Below are positions 11,601 to 21,023 of a stretch of 64,000 nt of DNA, piece after piece; position 1 is the first letter of the stretch, and each line of letters begins with the position of its first letter. This stretch comes from Myxococcales bacterium. Its GTDB lineage: Bacteria > Myxococcota_A > Polyangia > Polyangiales > JADJMO01. Location of the stretch: contig JADJMO010000006.1 of the NCBI GenBank assembly GCA_016709545.1, positions 62,001-126,000 of the forward strand. Direction: 5' to 3'. A model generated the notes under the pieces. That model saw only the letters and a list, made by a program, of their open reading frames with translations, was not told where the DNA came from and did no database searches. A program made the translations under genes and the position numbers.

Positions 11601-12083
11601 GCGACCAGCGTGACCCCCTTCTCCGGGCAGGCGCTCGATCGCGGGTTGGTCGGCACCGTCCTGTCGATGATCCGCCACGGCCTCCCGCCGATGGAGCCGC
11701 CGAGTGGCGTGATGAAGATCCACGAGCAGCGCCCAGCCGCGGAGCACCTCCTGGCGTGGCTCGTCGGCCGTGCGCGGAAGCACCGCCTGGCGGCCGACGA
11801 GGACGCGGAGACGCGCATCGCCGACCTGGTGAGGGGCTCGCGGCCGGAGCTTCCTCGATGCGTGGGAGCGGATCGTCGACAAGGCACGCGCCGGAACGAC
11901 GAACCGCACCTACAGCGTCAACGACGGCGCCAAGTCGGAGGGGTGCCGCTCCTGTTCACGGCGACTGACGACCTGCCGGACGACTTCGACGCCCGCGCCT
12001 TCCAGGTGCCGACGTCGATGCGCGACGTCGAGGCGAGCGTTCACATGTGGCTGCGCTTCAAACAACTGGACGAGAGGGGCTGA
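8689..12083 (+). CDS. drmA: DISARM helicase DrmA (one in-frame amber codon and several frameshifts)
   Basis: Core DISARM helicase of the MrfA/DrmA family, which acts with DrmB on invading DNA. Visible motifs are Walker A in FPTGGGKTEAYLGL (near 10005-10040), the DEAH-equivalent VQDELHLISGP (near 10717), motif III-like ICSTATVRRAR (near 10835), and C-terminal motifs SNMISVGLDIDRLG and QATSRVGRAYPG (near 11385-11500). A zinc-finger-like CPWCGEA segment lies between the halves. The start MKETDVRARLVEALEADLIG overlaps the preceding micro-ORF. A TAG at 8812-8814 stands where SRWYLTGFL is expected, so it replaces a Trp. Frameshifts lie near 8898, 9873, 10825, 11290, 11850 and 11943. The stop overlaps the drmB ATG by one base (TGATG). 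Confidence 0.8.
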
Positions 12084-13950
12084 TGGCCGAGCCCGCTGAA
12101 GCGCAAGGATCCGAAGAAGAAGACGGCGCCGGAGGGGAAGCTCCGCCAGAGTCAGCTCGTCACCACGTTCGGGCCAGGCTCGATGGTGGATCTCGTCGAC
12201 CGCGCGATCGTGGTCGGCGGGCTCGAGCACTGGGGGTTTGGCAAGAAGGGATACGTCGCGCTCGACGACGCGCGCCTGCGTCGTTCCCTGATCCCGCGGC
12301 TCAAAGCCCTCGATCCCGATCTCGATCTGGCCAAGGAAGGCTACTTCCGCATGCCGCCCGAGGGGGACGTGAAGGACGCCTTCCCAGGGGTCGGCGTGCG
12401 CGCGCTCGAGTTCCCACGTTGGTTCGTCTGCCACGGGTGCCGTCGCCTCCTGCGCGCAGCCGAGGGGCTCGAGAACGTGAAGGGGCGCTACCGCCACACC
12501 TGCGCGAAGAACAAGATGGCGAGCGCGGTCCCGGTCCGCTTCGTCGCGGCCTGCAAGCGTGGGCACCTCGTCGACTTCCCGTGGGTTGCGTTCGCGCACC
12601 AGGACCGCGAGGGCGGAACCTGCGACCGCGCCGAGCTCTACCTCGAGGAGAAGTCGCTCGGCGATGTCGCGCGGATCTTCGTGCGCTGCTCGAACTGCAG
12701 CCACCAGACGTCGATGAGCAAGGCCGCCGTGCTGCCGTACCGGTGCAACGGCGATCGCCCCTGGCTCGGCGGCCGCGCTGCGAACGAGCCCTGCACCGAG
12801 CAGCTGAAGCTCCTCGTGCGAACCGCGTCGGACGCCTACTTCGCCCAGGTCGTGAGCGCCCTGCGCCTGCCCGATCCAGATCCCGATATCGTCCGGCTGC
12901 GTGTCCGCGACAAGGACGTGTGGAAGACGGTGCAGAACGTCACGAGCGAGGGCGAGCTGGCGATGCTCACGAAGCTGGTGCCACACGTGTCCAGCGCGCT
13001 CGGCTCGTTCACCGGTGGCCAGGTCCTCGCGGCCATCGCGGCGGAGCGCGACGTCGGGAACGCCGGCCGGCGAACGGCCGCTCCGGAGCGAGGAGTACGA
13101 CCGGCTCGTGAACGCGCCGCTCGACCACCCGGGCCTCGAGCCGGAGCCGGGCGTGCAGTTCGCGGCCTACAGGGTGCCGAGCCATCGTATCGACCTGCCT
13201 CCGGGCGTGCGGGGCCTCGTGGTCGTGCCCGAGCTGCGCGAGGTACGCGTGCAGGTGAGCTTCAGCCGGTTCGACTCGGTGAACGCGAACATGCAGGGTG
13301 AGTACGAGTTCGAGGGGCGCAAGGTGAAGCCTGCCGTGCTCACGCTCCCGAACGGAAGCCAGAAGTGGCTGCCTGCCGCCGAGGTGCGTGGCGAGGGGGT
13401 GTTCGTCGAGCTCGACCCGGAGCGGCTGGTCGCGTGGGAGAAGAGCGACATCGTCCAGAGGCGCGCCGAGCAGCTCCTCAAGGCGTTCACGAGGCCATGG
13501 CGGCACCGAGTTCCCGGGGTCCGGTTCTACCTGCTGCACTCGCTCTCGCACCTGCTCCTCACTGCCGTAAGCCTCGAGTGCGGCTACGCCGCGAGCGCGA
13601 TCCGGGAGCGGATCTACTGCGGGCAGGCCGAGGTCGACGGGCCGAACATGGCGGGCGACGACCGGCAGCGAAGGGACGCTCGGAGGTCTCGTCGAAGAGG
13701 GCGCCGCATCCCGCACCACCTCCGCGAAGCCTGGGATCTGGGGCGCCTTTGCTCGAACGATCCGGTATGCGCCGCCCACGACCCCAGCTCTGAGGCCAGC
13801 GATCGGCGCACCGAGGGGGCTGCGTGCCACGGCTGCCTCTACATCGCCGAGTGCTCGTGCGAGCGGTTCAACCGCTTCCTCGACCGCGCCCTCGTCGTGC
13901 CGACGATCGGCAACGACCCCGCGCTCGCGTTCTTCCGTGAACGTCCGTGA
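12083..13950 (+). CDS. drmB: DISARM DUF1998 protein DrmB (frameshifted)
   Basis: DUF1998-containing partner of DrmA. The reconstructed start MAEPLKRKDPKKK needs a two-base correction near 12094. Next comes the conserved N-terminal segment QSQLVTTFGPGSMVDL, then Cys pairs in FVCHGCRRL and CSNCSHQ that suggest a metal-binding site. The C-terminal DUF1998 region has LLHSLSHLLLTAVSLECGYA, then CHGCLYIAECSCERFNRFLDR, a Cys cluster typical of the family. Further shifts lie near 13065 and 13660-13690. Both ends overlap neighbours by one base (TGATG), so drmA, drmB and drmC look translationally coupled. The function is known by family only. Confidence 0.8.
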
Positions 13951-14719
13951 TGATGACCGCGCGGCCGAACCTGAAGAGCGTGAGCGCGACGGTGCTCGAG
14001 CAACTGCGCGAGGCGATCGCGTCGGGCCTCCTGCGTCCGCCCGCAGACCGCGCGGCCCTGGTCGGCTTCGGGGTGCGCCACCAGCTCGAGGCGATCGAGC
14101 ACGCCCTGGCTGGCCACAAGAGCGCTGCGTGCCTCGCAATCCTCGACGTTGCGCTCGCGGAGCGAGAGGACCGACGACCGACACCGGAGCTTGTGTGGAC
14201 CGGGCCCGAGGCACCAGCCGGCACGGCGCGCGACACCGCCATCGTCTTGCGCGCTCTCTTCGAGGGGGCGCGCGAGAGCGTCTTGCTGGCTGGCTACAGC
14301 TTCGACCACGCCCAGGCCGTGCTGGCGCCGCTGCATCGCGCGATGACCGACCACGGGGTCCAGGCCCGGTTCTTCGTCGACGTGAAGCAAATCGAGGACG
14401 GGCAGATCGCCGAGACGCACTCACCGAGCAGCTCGGCGGCTTCGTGACGCAGAACTGGCCCTTCGAGGAGCCGAGGCCGCGGATCTACTACGACAAGCGG
14501 GCGCTCACGCCGGGGCCGCCGTGGTGCAGCCTGCACGCGAAGTGCGTCGTCGTGGATGGCGCGAAGGCGTTCGTCTCGAGCGCGAACTTCACCCAGCGCG
14601 GCCAGGAGCGGAACATCGAGGTCGGCGTGTTGATCGAAGACGCGAGCTTCGCGAGCTACCTGGCCGGGCAGTGGCTGGGGTTGATCGAGGCAGGGATCGT
14701 GGGGGAGTTCGTAAGCTGA
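13950..14719 (+). CDS. drmC: DISARM phospholipase D-fold protein DrmC (frameshifted)
   Basis: PLD-superfamily protein that ends the DISARM operon. A single HKD motif is visible as LHAKCVVVDGAKAFVSSANF (near 14530-14590), with His, Lys and Asp correctly spaced and a downstream Ser/Asn pair. The N-terminal half (ARESVLLAGYSFDHA, FFVDVKQIEDG) is the matching strand-helix part of a PLD domain. ATG 13950 overlaps the drmB stop; a second ATG follows at 13953. The two halves are in different frames and meet near 14415. Reconstructed length is about 256 residues, normal for DrmC. DrmC is reported to be dispensable in some DISARM systems. Confidence 0.8.
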
Positions 14720-14838
14720 CGCGACGAACGAAGACGCGACCGTCGACCACCTGCAGCTCCGCTTGACTACCTCAGCAAGAGTTCCTCCAAGCGGCGATAA
14801 GAGTGACGAGACCCACTGGGCCTCAGGAAGGAACCTTC

Positions 14839-14970
14839 ATGACCCCCACCTCCGACACCTTCGCCACCCGCGTCCTCACCAACGACGCCTTCCGCAAGGG
14901 CGTCGCCGGCGCCGTCGCCGGTACCCTCATCGCCGTCATCACCGAGGTCATCTGGCCGGCCGTCCGCTGA
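14839..14970 (+). CDS. Small membrane protein, 43 residues
   Basis: Short ORF with a good ribosome binding site (AGGAAGG, 8 nt upstream). The product begins MTPTSDTFATRVLTNDAFRK and continues with one hydrophobic helix, GVAGAVAGTLIAVITEVIW. Such single-helix proteins occur in phages and integrative elements, but no function can be assigned. The stop touches the beginning of the next reading frame. Confidence 0.45.
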   Translation: MTPTSDTFATRVLTNDAFRKGVAGAVAGTLIAVITEVIWPAVR

Positions 14971-15287
14971 TCGAGCTGCTGGGCGAGGCCATCCTCGAGT
15001 TCCTGCGGGAGGGCCGTATCCAGGTCGCCCCGCACGCTCGCGCTGCGCTCGAGTGGCTCCGCCGTACAGCAGTGCCTCCCCCCGGTGTCGTCCTCCGGGC
15101 CGACGACGGGACCCTCTACACGGGCGTCGTCATCGTGGAACGCAACAGCGTCGTCTTCCTCCTCGCGCACCGCGAGGTCGGCCCGACGAGCCACCGCGAC
15201 CACGAGACCTCTCCGTACCCGACCCGGTTCGGCAGTCGCGGGCTCTTCGAGCAGCCCCCCGACGACGAGCCCCGCTGGCCTCGCTGA
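14967..15287 (+). CDS. Hypothetical protein, about 106 residues, start unresolved
   Basis: Reading frame with host-like codon use: a helical start (IELLGEAILEFLREGRIQV), then a beta-rich part (VLRADDGTLYTGVVIVERNS) and a Pro-rich acidic end. No ATG, GTG or TTG fits the beginning. The frame enters directly over the upstream stop, so a base or two may be missing at a TGATG-type junction. The hairpin at 15313 follows. No family is recognised. Confidence 0.4.
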   Translation: MIELLGEAILEFLREGRIQVAPHARAALEWLRRTAVPPPGVVLRADDGTLYTGVVIVERNSVVFLLAHREVGPTSHRDHETSPYPTRFGSRGLFEQPPDDEPRWPR

Positions 15288-15312
15288 CCGAGCCAGCACT
15301 CTCCATCCCTTC

Positions 15313-15352
15313 GCAGAGGTGCCGTGGTCGTCGTCGACGCCGGCACCTCTGC
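15313..15352. terminator. Terminator-like hairpin
   Basis: Perfect 12-bp inverted repeat (GCAGAGGTGCCG and CGGCACCTCTGC) with a 16-nt loop, followed by TGCTTTCC. It sits between the stop of one small gene and the ribosome binding site of the next. The T tract is weak, so it may be a terminator, an attenuator or an mRNA-stabilising stem. Confidence 0.5.
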
Positions 15353-15376
15353 TGCTTTCCCCCCAAGGAGTCTCCC

Positions 15377-15634
15377 ATGCGCGTGAACGGTCGCCTTCTC
15401 CGCCCCTCGACGCTCGCCGAGCGTCGCGTCCTCAAGTCCCTCGGTCTCGATGCCCTGCGCTGCCCCCGCAGCGCCAACCCCTACGCCGTCGCCCGGTTCG
15501 TCCAGCGGATCGTGCGCGGCACCACCGTCGCGCTCACCCAGCTGGCCGCCCTCGCCATCCGCGCTCGTCCCGTCGTCCCGCAGCCGTCCCCCGCGCCCGA
15601 CGCAGGCTTCCAGCCCGCCGATGCCGCGGAGTGA
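15377..15634 (+). CDS. Hypothetical protein, 85 residues
   Basis: ATG start 7 nt after a clear AAGGAG and just downstream of the strong hairpin. The product is basic: MRVNGRLLRPSTLAERR, then a helical segment ending in TQLAALAIRARPVV, and a Pro/Ala-rich tail. The stop lies 14 nt inside the next gene, so the two are probably coupled. No family recognised. Confidence 0.45.
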   Translation: MRVNGRLLRPSTLAERRVLKSLGLDALRCPRSANPYAVARFVQRIVRGTTVALTQLAALAIRARPVVPQPSPAPDAGFQPADAAE

Positions 15635-16280
15635 TCTCGCCCGCGCGCTGACCCTCCACGCCCGCGGCCACGACGAGGGCGAGCTGCTCGCGTTCCTGCG
15701 CGACAACGCCGAGCAGCTCGCGCCCCTCCTCGAGACCACCCCCGAGCAGGTCCGCGGACTCGAGGTCGGTCACGTCACCCCGCTGGGACGGCGGGTGCTC
15801 ACCCACCTGTCGCAGCGCCGGCAGCAGTCCCGTGCGCCGCGCATCGCCGAGGCCCGACGCCGCGCCGTCGCGGCCGCCGAGACCCTCGCGTCCTCCGCCG
15901 AGCTCCAGCCGACCCGCGTCGTCCTGCGGGTCGAGGCCCTGCTCGGCTCGCTCGTCAGAGGACGGCAGCGTCGCGCTCGTCTCGTTCCGAGCGTCCCGAC
16001 GCCGACCCCGCGGCGATCGACCGCGCCGAAGCTCGCCGAGCTCGCGCGTCTGCGCCCGTTCCAGATCCTCGCCGCGTGGCTCACCGCGCGAGGCCTGTTC
16101 GTGTCGTGGTGGGGCGGACGCGGGCGCATCTGCCTGTACCCGCGCCCGACCACGGGGATCGATCCGGACACCATCCTCCGGGTCGTCTTCCCCGCGCCCC
16201 GCTCGAGCGAGGTCCTCTCCCTCCCGAAGCCCCGGTGGCTCGGCTGGGAGGAGGCCTTCGCGGGCGCTCTCGCTCCCTGA
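15621..16280 (+). CDS. Hypothetical protein, about 219 residues
   Basis: The N-terminal half is helical and charged (LARALTLHARGHDEGELLAF, RRRAVAAAETLASS). The C-terminal half is compact: LAELARLRPFQILAAWLTAR, then GRGRICLYPRPTT and WLGWEEAF. The segment at about 15965-16025 reads better in other frames (EDGSVALVSFRAS, then DADPAAIDRA), so two compensating indels are likely and the printed frame is probably wrong there. It overlaps the preceding gene. Function unknown. Confidence 0.4.
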   Translation: MPRSDLARALTLHARGHDEGELLAFLRDNAEQLAPLLETTPEQVRGLEVGHVTPLGRRVLTHLSQRRQQSRAPRIAEARRRAVAAAETLASSAELQPTRVVLRVEALLGSLVRGRQRRARLVPSVPTPTPRRSTAPKLAELARLRPFQILAAWLTARGLFVSWWGGRGRICLYPRPTTGIDPDTILRVVFPAPRSSEVLSLPKPRWLGWEEAFAGALAP

Positions 16281-16369
16281 CCGCCGCGCGCCGCTGGCTG
16301 CGCCGCGACTCCCCTCGACGGCAGCGCGGGTCGATCCCGCGCGCCGTCGTCCCGCTTCCGGAGACCACC

Positions 16370-17460
16370 ATGCAATCCATCCAGACCCCCGAGAACCGGC
16401 CGCCGCCGCTCCGTCGCATGCCGCCGCCGCTCGCCGTCGCGGCCGACATGTCCCCCCGCTGGCTCGACGTCGATCTCGACTTCGACTCCGCGGCGGAGGA
16501 GCTCGTCCACGCCCACGAGACCGACGGCCTCGCGCGGGACCTGCCCATCCTCGACCTCCGCACGTGGGGTGTCGTCCCGATGGGCACCCAGATGGCGCTC
16601 GCGCCGCTGGCCGCGCACCGCCCGCCGCTGCCGCTGCGCGCGAACGCCTTCGGCAACCTCGCCGCGCGGCTCGGCGCGCCGGCCGAGTTCGTGCGCGAGC
16701 GGCTCCCCGCGCCGCTACAGCTGGCCGCCCTGAACTACCTCCTCGCGACGCAGGACGACCCCATGTCCGTTACGCTCCGCGCACGCGGCGGCGGATCAGC
16801 GCGCTCGTCTCGGCCCGCTACGCACCGCTCGACGCGGTCGAGCTCGTCGACACCGTCCGCGGCACCCTGCGCGATCTCGGCCTGCTCCCCGCGGTCCGCG
16901 TGCGCAGCGTCGCCTCCGGGCTCGTCGACGTCCTCCGGCTCGTCTTCCCTGCCGAGTCGAGGGCCGTCCGCGTGGGCGACGTCACCGCGCTCGGCATCGA
17001 CATCTCGACGTCGTCGTTCGGACGCTCCGCCGTCCACATCCGCGGCCTCCTGTGGCGGCTCCAGTGCACCAACGGCCTGCGGGTCCGCGAGGGCGTCGGC
17101 TCCATCTCGATCCGGCACGTCGGCGACGGCGATCGCCTGCGCGCCGGCATCGCCGAGGCCATCCCCTCGGTGTTCGCCCACGCCCAGGGCGCGATGACCC
17201 GGTGGCAGAACGCGGTCCGCTTCATGATCGACGACGTCGCCGCCCAGGTCGCCGCGCTCCAGGATCTCACCCAGGCCGAGCAGAAGCTCGTCACGGAGGA
17301 GATCCGCTTCGAGGCCGGCACGCCCGCGCTGCCCGAGCGCGTGGACGCCTTCACCTTCCTCAACGGCATCACCGCCGCCGCGAGGAGCGCCGTGCCATCG
17401 CGCCGGCTCGAGCTCGAGTCCCTCGCCGGACGCCTCCTCGACCAGAGGGTGCCGTCGTGA
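16370..17460 (+). CDS. DUF932-like phage/plasmid protein (frameshifted)
   Basis: About 363 residues after joining frames near 16790. The order RANAFGNLAARLGAPAEFV, LVSARYAPLDAVELVDTV, IDISTSSFGRSAVHIRGL, then WRLQCTNGLRVREG and QGAMTRWQNAV matches the layout of DUF932 proteins of phages and plasmids, whose role is unclear but often linked to recombination. A GGAG precedes the ATG. The stop overlaps the GTG of the Rad52-like gene (GTGA), so the two are coupled. Assignment is by pattern only. Confidence 0.5.
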
Positions 17461-18069
17461 ATCGCGAGGCGCTCACCCGTCCCTTCCCGCACGAGCTCCT
17501 GCGCCAGCGGCAGGGGCACAACGGGAAGTCGCTGACCTACGTCGAGACCTGGGCGGTCATAGACCGGCTCAACGAGGCCTGCGACGCCTGGTCGTTCGAG
17601 GTCATGGAGCACCAGATCCTCGGCGACGAGCTCGTCGTGGTCGGGAAGCTCTCCGCCGACGGCGTCGTCAAGAATGGCCTTCGGCGGTTCCTCGCTCACA
17701 CGCGACCGCAACGGCAACAGCCTGTCGGTCGCCGACGACCTGAAGTCCGCGGCAAGCGACGCGCTGAAGAAGGCGGCGAGCCTCCTCAGCGTCGGCCTCG
17801 AGCTATACCGCGGCTCCCAGCCCGAGCTGGTCCCGGCGCCGACCGCCCGGGGTCCGTCGGCGCGCCGGCCGGACTTCGGCGACCGGCTCACGGCCAGCCA
17901 GCTCGGCGCCCTGCACTCCGCGGCGCGCCGCACCGGCCTCGGCAACGATGGCCTCGCCCAGCTGGTGCGCGACCGGTTCGAGAAGGAGGGCCCGCAGCAC
18001 CTCTCCAAGAGGGAGGCGAGCACCATCCTCGACGAGCTCAACGGGTCAAGCCGCGCAAGCGCGCACTGA
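17457..18069 (+). CDS. Rad52/Rad22-family single-strand annealing protein (frameshifted)
   Basis: The N-terminus reads LTRPFPHELLRQRQGHNGKS and ETWAVIDRLNEACDAWSFEV. After a one-base insertion near 17670 the protein continues MAFGGSSLTRDRNG and DDLKSAASDALKKAASLLSV. The GG pair and the DALKKAASLLGVG-type helix are the hallmark of Rad52/22 and DdrA-type proteins, which coat single-stranded DNA and anneal complements. The corrected length is 203 residues. The C-terminal third resembles a short Rad52 tail. GTG 17457 overlaps the preceding stop. In mobile elements such proteins usually act with an exonuclease; the nuclease at 19597 is a candidate partner. Confidence 0.7.
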
Positions 18070-18071
18070 CC

Positions 18072-18456
18072 CTACCTGCCCGCGCTTGCGCCGAGCTCGC
18101 GCCGGCGCAGGCGGGCGAGCTTCTCGGTACCCGCCAGGTCGCGGGCGAGCTTTCGTAGCGCGCCCGCCGCAGGGCTTCCGCGTCAGGTCGATCACCTGCT
18201 CCCGCGTCGAGGCCGCAGGGTCGATGACGAGGTCCGCGAGGTGCACCTCGAGCCGGACGGCGAGCCGTTCGAGGGTGGCGATCGTCGGGACAACGAGGCC
18301 TCGCTCGAGGCTCGAGAGGTGGCCCTTCGAGATGCGGAACCGGTTGTCCTCGGCGTCCTCGCTCGGCGATGCCTCGTAGGCCAGACGCTCGATCGTCAAG
18401 CCGGCCTCTTCCCGCAACGCCCGGATCCGCGCGCCGATCCGCCGAGCGAGGGGCAT
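18072..18456 (-). CDS. XRE-family transcriptional regulator (probable frameshift near its end)
   Basis: Helix-turn-helix repressor-type protein. The HTH spans about residues 8-60: RIGARIRALREEAGLTIERL, then ISKGHLSSLERGLVVPTIAT, followed by a helix (LERLAVRLEVHLADLV). The raw frame runs on to 18046 over the Rad52 gene. A shift near 18170 gives a more natural end (ALRKLARDLAGTEKLARL) and a stop at 18072 that avoids the convergent gene. It is divergent from the 18545/18619 pair, with a palindrome between them, which suggests it regulates that pair and itself. Confidence 0.7.
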
Positions 18457-18511
18457 GCGGTTTCGGACCGGCGCGGCATGCCTGCACGGTACGGAGCCCC
18501 AGCGTGGGCTT

Positions 18512-18528
18512 GGTTTGTCTGGACAACC
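18512..18528. promoter_or_regulatory. Inverted repeat, candidate operator
   Basis: Near-perfect palindrome GGTTTGTCTGGACAACC between the divergent XRE gene and the 18545 leader ORF, just upstream of the latter's ribosome binding site. Its place and symmetry fit an XRE operator. Confidence 0.35.
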
Positions 18529-18544
18529 CTAGAAGGAGGATGAA

Positions 18545-18622
18545 ATGCTCGAGAACATGTGTGGCAGTCCGGTTCGTCGTGAGAGCGGCGCCGAGACCCC
18601 TCGTCGGGAGAGCCTCCGATGA
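18545..18622 (+). CDS. 25-residue leader ORF coupled to the next gene
   Basis: ATG with a near-consensus Shine-Dalgarno (AAGGAGG, 5 nt spacing), the strongest in this region. It encodes MLENMCGSPVRRE and a short polar tail. The TGA overlaps the next ATG as ATGA, so it may serve mainly to load ribosomes on the membrane-protein gene, which has no good site of its own. Confidence 0.4.
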   Translation: MLENMCGSPVRRESGAETPRRESLR

Positions 18623-19195
18623 TCACCCCGCGCAGGGAGAAGATCCTCGCCGCGGCCATCGTCGCGCTGTTCGCGTTGATCGGCGGGCTGGTCTGGCTGC
18701 TCTTCGCCCTCGGCAAGCTCGGCGCCGCCTCGTTTGCCTATGAGCTCGCCGACGTTGCCGAGAACGGCCGCAAGGCCGAGTCGTCGGATACGAGCGGGCC
18801 GCTCGTCGCCCACGAGTATGGAAGGTCGATCTCCTGGCTCTTCAACGCGCGCCGCGAGGTCCACCCCGTTCCCGGGGATGTGGCTCTTCCAGCTCAAGGA
18901 CGTCGTGCTTGTCAGGCCGAGCGCGCTGGGGAACTCGAGGCACGTCGGCGACCAGGAGCTCGACAACCTGGGCGAGAAGGTCACCCTGCGCTGGCACATC
19001 ATCACGAAGGGGCCGCTGGCGGGTCACTTCGCAGGCACCGAGCCCGGGCGCCGCGACCTGCTGTTCGTCTACAGCTGGAGCCTCGCCTGTCGTCGACCGG
19101 AGGACGACGGCAAGGAAGGGATCCCGACCTGGCTCGTGAGGGCACCCAAGGCGGCCTGTCCGCGCGCGTGGGAGATCCTCAACAAGAACCACTAG
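18619..19195 (+). CDS. Membrane-anchored hypothetical protein (frameshifted)
   Basis: About 192 residues. The N-terminal membrane helix is ILAAAIVALFALIGGLVWLL. The soluble part includes FNARREVHPVPG, then after a one-base G-run insertion near 18878 MWLFQLKDVVLVRPSALGN, LRWHIITKGPLAGHF and RDLLFVYSWSLACRR. The start overlaps the leader ORF. The topology suggests a single-pass anchor with the rest outside the cytoplasm. No family recognised. Confidence 0.5.
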
Positions 19196-19596
19196 GGCCT
19201 TGTACGGGGCCTCTCGCGCGTGTCTCCCCCCGACACCATCACAGCACGTTGTTCCCCCGCTGTAGGGGAGCTTGTGAAGGGGCTGTAAAGGGGGCGTCTG
19301 GGGGGTGGTTCTACCGCACCCGAGATCCTTCTGACGCTGCTGTACCAACTCCGCGACAGAGCCTGGATGCCCTTGAATCCTCGCTCACCGTTCTTGTGCC
19401 AGCCCTCGGGGGTTCCCAGCGGGGCATTGGAAGAGCCCCATCATCCTTCGACGCTCGGAGGTGCATCCCCCCGAGCGGAGGGAACACCGTGTTGATCACC
19501 CCCCTTTAGGGGGGCTGTGGCGCGTGCGCGGTCTTCACCGCGGGCCGCGTCGTCATCCAGCCGCGTCTCCCGAGGGGCGGACGCTCGCGAGGTCCG
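19196..19596. other. Non-coding stretch with G/C-run hairpins
   Basis: No convincing gene. It holds several C-run/G-run pairs: CCCCCC-TTTA-GGGGGG at 19499-19514 is a perfect hairpin, and CCCCCGCTGTAGGGG near 19254 is a looser one. The hairpin could end transcription of the membrane-protein gene or shape the leader of the nuclease gene. Confidence 0.4.
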
Positions 19597-20417
19597 ATGT
19601 TGCAGCCTGTCGTCGGGCGAGATCCGTCGCCCTTTCCCCTCCGTCACTTCTCCGTCTCCCAGCTCCGCACCTTCCTCACGTGCCCCGCGAAGACACGCCT
19701 ACCGGTACATCGACGCTGTCGAGGCCGAGTACCACCCCGTGTCGCTCGCCTTCGGGAGGGGGCGTGGCACGAGACCCTCGGCGTGGCCCTGCGCGGCCTC
19801 GCCAGTGCCCCTCCGACGCTCCAGGAGGCCCGGGACGTCTTCCGGGAGGCCCTCGTCGAGGGAGATCGAGGGGAGGGCGAGGACGAGCCGCCCGTGCTCT
19901 TCGACACCGAGGAGCAGGGCCTGCGGGCGCTCCTCGAGAAGGGGCACCGCATGCTGAACGCCTTCTTCGACCAGGTCGACTGGCCCGACCGCGTCCTCGA
20001 CATCGAGCTCCCGTTCGCCATCGTGCTCCACCACCCCGGCGGGACCCACTCCGGTCCCCTTCGTCGGGTCCCTGGATGCCTGGGTCGAGGGAGCAGGGGT
20101 CGCCCGTCGTCTGGGAACTGAAGACGGCCGCGCGAAGGTGGTCGAAGTCCCAGCTCGCCCACGACCCACAGGCTGTCGCCTACCGTCTCGCGACCGCGCG
20201 GATGGGACGAGAGAGGCCCCCGTGAAGGTCCTGGTCACGACGAAGACCGCTGCCCCCAGAACTGCAGGTCGAGACTCCCCTGGTGCGGCCGGGTGACGAG
20301 CGCGAGCTCGCCGCGGTGGGCTTCAGCGTGCACCGCGCCATCGCCGCCGGGGTCGACCACCCCGGGCGCGGGTGGCACTGCGCCACGTGCCCATACGCGG
20401 GGCGGTGCGGCCGATGA
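19597..20417 (+). CDS. PD-(D/E)XK superfamily nuclease, RecB/Cas4-like (frameshifted)
   Basis: N-terminus FSVSQLRTFLTCPAK, then HAYRYIDAVEAEYHPVSLAF, the usual entry of RecB-like PF12705 nucleases (S-x-L-x-x-F-x-x-C-P). After shifts near 19690, 19760, 20045 and 20105 the catalytic core is recovered: SLDAWVEGAG gives the Asp and VWELKTAARRW gives the E-x-K. A motif like QAVAYRLA follows, and the C-terminus holds CATCPYAGRCGR, Cys residues that with the N-terminal one could bind an Fe-S cluster as in Cas4 and AddB. It probably works with the Rad52-like protein. The stop overlaps the next ATG (ATGA). Confidence 0.6.
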
Positions 20418-20646
20418 GACGCGAGCGCTGGAGGCAGGTGCTCGCGCTCCGGCTGCTAGGCACGGCGTGCTGGTCCTCGAGCCCGGCGAAGGCGGCGCCG
20501 ACCTCGGGCTGGACGGCGCGATCGTCGCGCTGCGTCTCCGCGGATCCGAGCTGAAGCGATTGCGGCAAGCGCTGCGCAACCGGCTCGCGGAGGAGGCCGC
20601 GCGCGTTCTCGGTCAGCGTCGCCGTGGCAAGGACCGCAAGAGCTGA
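20414..20646 (+). CDS. Hypothetical protein, about 77 residues (frameshifted)
   Basis: Overlaps the nuclease stop as ATGA. Begins MRRERWRQVLALRLL; after a shift near 20455 it continues ARHGVLVLEPGEGGADLGLD and then a basic helix (ELKRLRQALRNRLAEEAARV). The 3' end overlaps the convergent XRE gene. Probably coupled to the nuclease; no family recognised. Confidence 0.4.
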
Positions 20647-20966
20647 AGCACCCCGCCGCGGACCCTGGGAGGCAGGCCGTCCACGAGGGCAGCCGCCTCC
20701 CGACCGTCCGCGCTGAACCCGTCAGCTGCGCTTCCGCCGAGCAAGACGGCGGGGTGGACCTCGAGACCCTTCGCGATCTTCAACAGGGTCGAGAGCGAGG
20801 GATCGCGATCAGGATTGGTCTCGAGCGTCGCGAGGTAGTTGGGCGAGAGGCCCGACTCCTCGGCCAACCGCTCGAGCGTCCACCCCGCTGCCTTCCGGCG
20901 ACGCCGTAGTTCCTTGCCGAAAGACACGGCGTCGAGGGTTTCCGCGGTGGGCAGATTCGTGAACAC
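20613..20966 (-). CDS. XRE-family transcriptional regulator
   Basis: 117 residues. A clear HTH occupies residues about 17-70: FGKELRRRRKAAGWTLERLA, LSPNYLATLETNPDRDPSL, LLKIAKGLEVHPAVLLGG. The second part is a short Arg-rich tail. Divergent from the lipoprotein gene at 21024, with an unusually AT-rich 57-bp gap that probably holds both promoters. It resembles the regulator at 18072 only in the HTH. Its 3' end overlaps the preceding gene by 34 bp. Confidence 0.75.
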   Translation of the reverse strand: MFTNLPTAETLDAVSFGKELRRRRKAAGWTLERLAEESGLSPNYLATLETNPDRDPSLSTLLKIAKGLEVHPAVLLGGSAADGFSADGREAAALVDGLPPRVRGGVLQLLRSLPRRR

Positions 20967-21023
20967 ACGATCGAGTGAAACGACACATCCGATAAGCTAT
21001 GTTTTGATCCAGGGAGGCGAGAA

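Noticed and set aside
12152..14424. Long minus-strand frames opposite drmB and drmC
   Set aside because: Shadow frames of genes with clear family motifs.
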